This document shows, piece after piece, positions 61,001-64,000 of a stretch of DNA of 64,000 nucleotides. A program made the position numbers and the translations under genes. Position 1 is the first letter of the stretch, and each line of letters starts with the position of its first letter. The stretch spans positions 1 to 64,000 of IMG/VR virus record IMGVR_UViG_3300028829_005735; one strand, given 5' to 3'. This stretch comes from a virus. The notes beneath the pieces were generated by a model. That model worked only from the letters and a program-made list of their open reading frames with translations. It was not told the origin of the DNA and made no database searches.

Positions 61001-63033
61001 ACTTTAAGCTCCTTCTGTCCTAAGAATGGTTTATAGAAATTAGTATCTGGAGAATGAAATGTAAAATGGAAAGGACTTACAGATGTGATTGGTACATACC
61101 CTGTATATTGTGAAGTGTTTTGTGAACCTGCTGGTCCGGTGTTTCCAGTTTGAGGTTCGAAATTAACTTCGAATTGAGAATTAAACCAATCTGGCTGTCC
61201 CGTTCCTTGAGGAGTGAGAACAGGATTAAATGGATAGTTAGGGTACAGCCCTTGACGGTTTGTTCCTAAGTCTTCAGGTATTGTATAATTACGCATGTTA
61301 TTAATCATACCTTTATACAATACAGTACGGTTTCCGTTACGGCTACCTCTCATTATTTCGTATCCAACAATGTTTGGAATTGGAATACCATCATTATCAA
61401 CTGGTGGTCGAATGTTTTCAAACTTAACCCCCATTATACGAATAATGTCTTGGTTATTCACATAGTGGTTTGTAATGGTATTACCTGCACCCGGCCCTGC
61501 ATATAATGTATTCTCTGGAAATTTATGATGACGTATTCTTTCACCACAAAGGTCGTGATTTGGATCACCTACATCTGACCAAACATGTTCACTTGCGTTC
61601 CACACTTCTGGCTTCTTGTCTTCGTAAAATTCATCAGACTCCCAATATCCCATCTGTCCTTCGGCAACAACCGTTCCTCCATCAGGTAATGGTATGTTAA
61701 CACCAGACCCATTTGCCGTATTAAACATCTCAAATACCTTAGAAGTAAGTCCTTGTTGTTGCTCGATGTTATTATCTTCTACAACTAAATAGTCTGCATT
61801 CTCATCCATTTGGATACCACCTCCGGGTATTTCATAGAGCTGAGATGCTCGTCCTGGTATATGGTAACTTGGAGTGAAATCTCCTGTAAGATACCTGAAA
61901 CGAATATAGTATGCGTATACCTCATCCCTCATGTGACCTACGTTACTACCACCTTTTTTGTAATAGTCTTTTGGATATTCCACACATTGCCACTTTGTAG
62001 TAATCTGATTAGCCAAAGGTTGGTAGTTGAAATCAAACTTCCCTGTAATACCAGTACGCATAAGGTACTTTCCTACTGAGAATATTCCTTCTGACCTATC
62101 TGCTATAGGATTGGAAACGACCAAATCGTTAGCTGATATCCCTTCCAATTGTGGATCTATTATGTCAACAGTAACGTTACTTTGATTTGTGCTATACAAT
62201 CCTAATACTTTAACAGATAGCTTATTTGCAATTTGCTGAACAATAACCAATTGGTACTGGTCAAAGTTCTCAGTATCTAAATTATCTACTGTGATGTCCA
62301 ATGATGCATTTGCTTCATCATTTTCAAAGATGTGAGCAATATTTGATTGTGGAAAGTAATCGGTTACCCTTTGGCTATTTACTGCATAAGCAACGTGGAC
62401 ATAATATGAACCGTTAAATATACTTCCTCCTGCTGGTCCTCTTTCAATTCTAGGACATGGTGGAGTCATAAATACTTCTAAACGTAACTTATCACAATCT
62501 AAATCATCTGTATCCACACACGTAACACATCCTCCCGGTTCTTCACCGTTGCTGTCAGTACAATCCTGTATCCAAGGGACATCGTTCCTATCAAGAGTTC
62601 TGTCGGGGTTTAGGTTGTCCTGCCAATATACCCTATGAGAGCAATCCCATGTTGGTCGGCTTGAACCGGAAATAGGATGCGTCGTTCTAAATCCGAGACA
62701 CGGATCGTTAACAATACGAATATAGCTACAATCACTTTCGTCAAACTCCCCTATCTCACTTCCCGTACCGTCATTACCAGAAAATATCCACCACTTCGTT
62801 CCCTCCATGTGAATAGCCTCTATAATTGTATATGGTGCAGCAGAGCAAAATTCATTAGATGGTTCGTTTCCGATATCCCCTAAATCTCCGATATGTGAAT
62901 TGTTGATTGCATTTCTGGCATGAGTCCACGACTGTTTATCCAAGTGATAATCTCGGACATCTGTGTTCATTCCTTTATCAAAACGATTCGAAGATGGTGG
63001 AATCCCTTGATTGCTTTGTCGTCTATTTGCCAT
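58018..63033 (-). CDS. Muzzle / tail stabilisation protein, crAss-like (P22 gp10-type), 1671 aa
   Basis: FNGSYYVHVAYAVNSQRVTD, then DYFPQSN and CVEYPKDYYKKGG fit the crAss-like muzzle/stabilisation protein, which closes the portal-collar channel. About 20 residues near 705-724 (LTFYAGLVVGIGLAIAKQVG) are hydrophobic. The first 200 residues contain nine cysteines (63, 102, 112, 131, 158, 169, 172, 180, 193), the densest part CVTCVDTDDLDCDK. The protein is longer than the roughly 1,400 aa I remember for relatives. It is one TAATG overlap from the ring-type gene, which fits collar assembly. Confidence 0.87.
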   Translation of the reverse strand: MANRRQSNQGIPPSSNRFDKGMNTDVRDYHLDKQSWTHARNAINNSHIGDLGDIGNEPSNEFCSAAPYTIIEAIHMEGTKWWIFSGNDGTGSEIGEFDESDCSYIRIVNDPCLGFRTTHPISGSSRPTWDCSHRVYWQDNLNPDRTLDRNDVPWIQDCTDSNGEEPGGCVTCVDTDDLDCDKLRLEVFMTPPCPRIERGPAGGSIFNGSYYVHVAYAVNSQRVTDYFPQSNIAHIFENDEANASLDITVDNLDTENFDQYQLVIVQQIANKLSVKVLGLYSTNQSNVTVDIIDPQLEGISANDLVVSNPIADRSEGIFSVGKYLMRTGITGKFDFNYQPLANQITTKWQCVEYPKDYYKKGGSNVGHMRDEVYAYYIRFRYLTGDFTPSYHIPGRASQLYEIPGGGIQMDENADYLVVEDNNIEQQQGLTSKVFEMFNTANGSGVNIPLPDGGTVVAEGQMGYWESDEFYEDKKPEVWNASEHVWSDVGDPNHDLCGERIRHHKFPENTLYAGPGAGNTITNHYVNNQDIIRIMGVKFENIRPPVDNDGIPIPNIVGYEIMRGSRNGNRTVLYKGMINNMRNYTIPEDLGTNRQGLYPNYPFNPVLTPQGTGQPDWFNSQFEVNFEPQTGNTGPAGSQNTSQYTGYVPITSVSPFHFTFHSPDTNFYKPFLGQKELKVYGAMYGNAEGGYLEVEDHPKHVFVTDLTFYAGLVVGIGLAIAKQVGKRTKVYKKPKWYRYPKVSGGGNTLFYAYSQTAVSSNQGLGATALATNDTSFDTVESLNQNVFNFGSALAGQDIGEGFSDGAAGSWSSGGEGSGVTEENAETRYGEKTAVPPLVAAIQNTVMFLTNIGEGADLLINIVRNASTERQHALQYQAYCGYEKFGAPYNPNRRRIIKESVYLKSHLQNFLTTHRINNMLRIKTVALETTRSVATLVGGLRDGTMDNILVSQLPGNDPFVQFSRQASSHYVAFKSRLRSQYGKVENVQQLPTGCIHPAFDEDGLFISETETIFGGDTYIGRYQEKNTFYHFYKWMLDEDDRAEFNYHNYDTVQHTAFWMDTDPFDVMAFVSSIDDALEQALDNGSVTTFFQNLVTPSDRHCFDKIYYYGNTASGIFTVKKSYIYLFHSSVRDFYIESDLNIDMRDWVAEDVKTQHWDVLQDLRTMFRARHIKAGNYYKLDRSLSVDYLPYAKIAWGNTQDREYDPTLAETCFKHYPRRLQYSLPQQTLLKKDNWSVFLGNNFKDFASKVTSIKAVSETGIMLLFENMAPGMYPGVDTLQMKSGTEITVGDGGLFARQMQRVSNTDKEFEYGSCQSRKGAINTPAGLFFISQTQGKIFTVGKGLTEVSLLNNQHWFNQYLPYQILLDFPDFDLLDNTIAGVGCQAFYDNEWGIVYFAKRDFRAKPEYVDVMEYEGNGIFLVDKITRVNTGDPRYFDDASWTISYDPKNKQEISYHDWHPNLVMSGKNTFLTVKDDGIWRHNSRCDSYCNFYGVDYPWEIEFQLDNLPAVTTLRSVEYFMQVFEFDENCRDRFHSLEFNFDEAVIYNSEQVSGLLRLNLAPKNDVRALKDYPAVGLNQIDIVYSKVEQKYRFNQFWDTTRDRGEFSPTVTESIWETEPNGYIKNLNPINLNYNKNQLQRKKIRHNNNRILLRRTVSGNKKMIMLVNNTKIQNSPR

Positions 63034-63971
63034 TACGTGAACATTTTATAGTATTTGTTGAACATTGCCTTACGGTTTGCAGACCATACTGCTTTCATCT
63101 CACCGTAATCGGGAGTGTTCACAATACTCTTAGCAGCATTTTTAGAAAGTCTTAGTTTCTGGTCAATACGTTGAACGAAGTTACCATTTACAGTTTCGTT
63201 ATTACCCATGAGGATCTCAAGTATTCTTTCCTTCATAGCGTATTCGTAGTACTCGTTAATCATAGGGTGTTCAAGCACAAGCAAATTACCTTCTTTATCC
63301 TCCATCATCCCTTGGTAATTGATGTACAACTCTCCAGTCTTAAATGGAGTGTATACGTACCCATCTCTAATGAAAGCATTATTTGAGGCAAAGTATTTTT
63401 TGTTTGGACAGAGAGGGTCAAAGAATTGGTCATCACCTCCTATTCGAATCCTGTAGAACTGAGTCCACTTCCTTGTGGTCATTCCTACCTTTTGAATAAG
63501 CTTCATCTCTTGTCCTTTACAATTAATCCATGTATCACATCCACAAGTATCACACCCACAAGGGTCTGGAGCTTGACAAGGATCCGGACATGGATCCGGA
63601 GTTGGACAAGGATCGGGTACAGCACAGATTTCAATTTTGTCAGTACCAGGAAAATATTCAGGAGCATTTAAAGGAACTTCCTCTACGTGAGTTCCCTGAA
63701 CCATTGGTTCAACTACTGTAAAGTTTCCCAATATGTAAGCGTAGTTTAAAACTAGGAAGTCATCTGGTAGTTTTGCTCTACCGTGGTCAATCTCAAGAAC
63801 TTCATTTTTAGTTTGATGGATTCTTAATCCCAAGTCGTAACTAACTCTTTTTGCAACTTTAATTAGTTGATGAGGCTTGATTAAATCTTCGAGATTGTAT
63901 GCTTCGAAATCTCCTTTTACTTCTGAGAGTAATTGGTCGAATGTCTTGTATTTTAAATTGCGTTGTGCCAT
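63033..63971 (-). CDS. Ring/collar-type tail protein with Cys-Pro insertion, 312 aa
   Basis: In crAss-like phages the protein before the muzzle belongs to the ring/tail-tubular group (P22 gp4 or T7 gp11-like fold), and the N-terminal part (FDQLLSEVKGDFEAYNLE, then ARLPDDF-type AKLPDDFLVLNYAYI) fits that. Between 116 and 151 there is a remarkable insertion with nine cysteines, repeating PDPCPTPDPCPDPC and ending CGCDTCGCD. The C-terminus is helical (RIDQKLRLSKNAAKSIVN). The likely role is to link portal or collar to muzzle; the insertion may bind a metal or form disulfides. Confidence 0.72.
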   Translation of the reverse strand: MAQRNLKYKTFDQLLSEVKGDFEAYNLEDLIKPHQLIKVAKRVSYDLGLRIHQTKNEVLEIDHGRAKLPDDFLVLNYAYILGNFTVVEPMVQGTHVEEVPLNAPEYFPGTDKIEICAVPDPCPTPDPCPDPCQAPDPCGCDTCGCDTWINCKGQEMKLIQKVGMTTRKWTQFYRIRIGGDDQFFDPLCPNKKYFASNNAFIRDGYVYTPFKTGELYINYQGMMEDKEGNLLVLEHPMINEYYEYAMKERILEILMGNNETVNGNFVQRIDQKLRLSKNAAKSIVNTPDYGEMKAVWSANRKAMFNKYYKMFT

Positions 63972-63975
63972 GTTA

Positions 63976-64000
63976 TTATCTTAATACGTTTTGACCATCA
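63976..64000 (-). CDS. 3' end of an upstream minus-strand gene (partial)
   Basis: Read on the minus strand, the window edge gives DGQNVLR followed by two consecutive TAA stops, just before the ring-type gene. Two other frames are short. The identity of the gene cannot be told from seven residues. Confidence 0.4.

Noticed and set aside
1-64000. CRISPR arrays, integrase or insertion sequences
   Set aside because: I saw no regularly spaced repeats, tyrosine or serine integrase motifs, or transposase in any frame.

Overview
The window reads as a 64 kb piece of a large, AT-rich, tailed double-stranded DNA phage of the crAss-like group (Crassvirales). The strongest evidence is the minus-strand block at the right. 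It holds a muzzle/stabilisation-type protein (1671 aa) next to a ring/collar-type protein (312 aa). These are followed by three cargo-like proteins, one of which (1195 aa) has the MATYLQGVTD...LTRESN start I associate with crAss-like cargo proteins. After them come four more, mostly giant, proteins, one of which (3500 aa) carries a DFDVD motif in the context expected of the crAss-like virion RNA polymerase. The host is probably a member of the Bacteroidota: genes are packed with TAATG and ATGA junctions, ribosome sites lack a clear Shine-Dalgarno, and two sites match the Bacteroidota -7 element TAnnTTTG. TAA, TAG and TGA all end genes, so I see no stop-codon reassignment.

Layout. Positions 53-27327 are almost entirely plus-strand and form the replication and accessory module. 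It runs from a Dda-like helicase through a UDG-fold protein, DnaB-type helicase, Sak4-like ATPase, SSB, primase, a VWA/zincin protein with its MoxR partner, a PD-(D/E)XK nuclease and a family B DNA polymerase to a DUF932-like protein. Positions 18120-27327 then hold an accessory run of small genes around a WGR DNA ligase with a broken 3' end, a PP-loop protein, a radical SAM protein and an HNH endonuclease. Four hairpin terminators divide the plus-strand module. A UUCG-loop terminator at 27333-27359 separates it from the convergent minus-strand module (27371-64000), which holds virion collar, cargo and transcription genes. Capsid, portal and terminase genes are not in the window and probably lie beyond its right edge.

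How the genes fit together. The inferred scheme is that the minus-strand giant proteins travel in the virion and enter the cell to transcribe early genes, while the plus-strand module copies and recombines the genome. The points most worth checking are: (1) a UDG homologue whose three catalytic motifs are all replaced; (2) a ligase gene with an internal deletion and frame change in its OB domain; (3) one minus-strand gene inside the plus-strand operon that shares a CATG with the divergent start of the UDG-like gene; (4) a possible SLOG plus NADAR-like segment and two zincin motifs inside the giant polymerase protein; (5) a structured non-coding element at 18126-18295.
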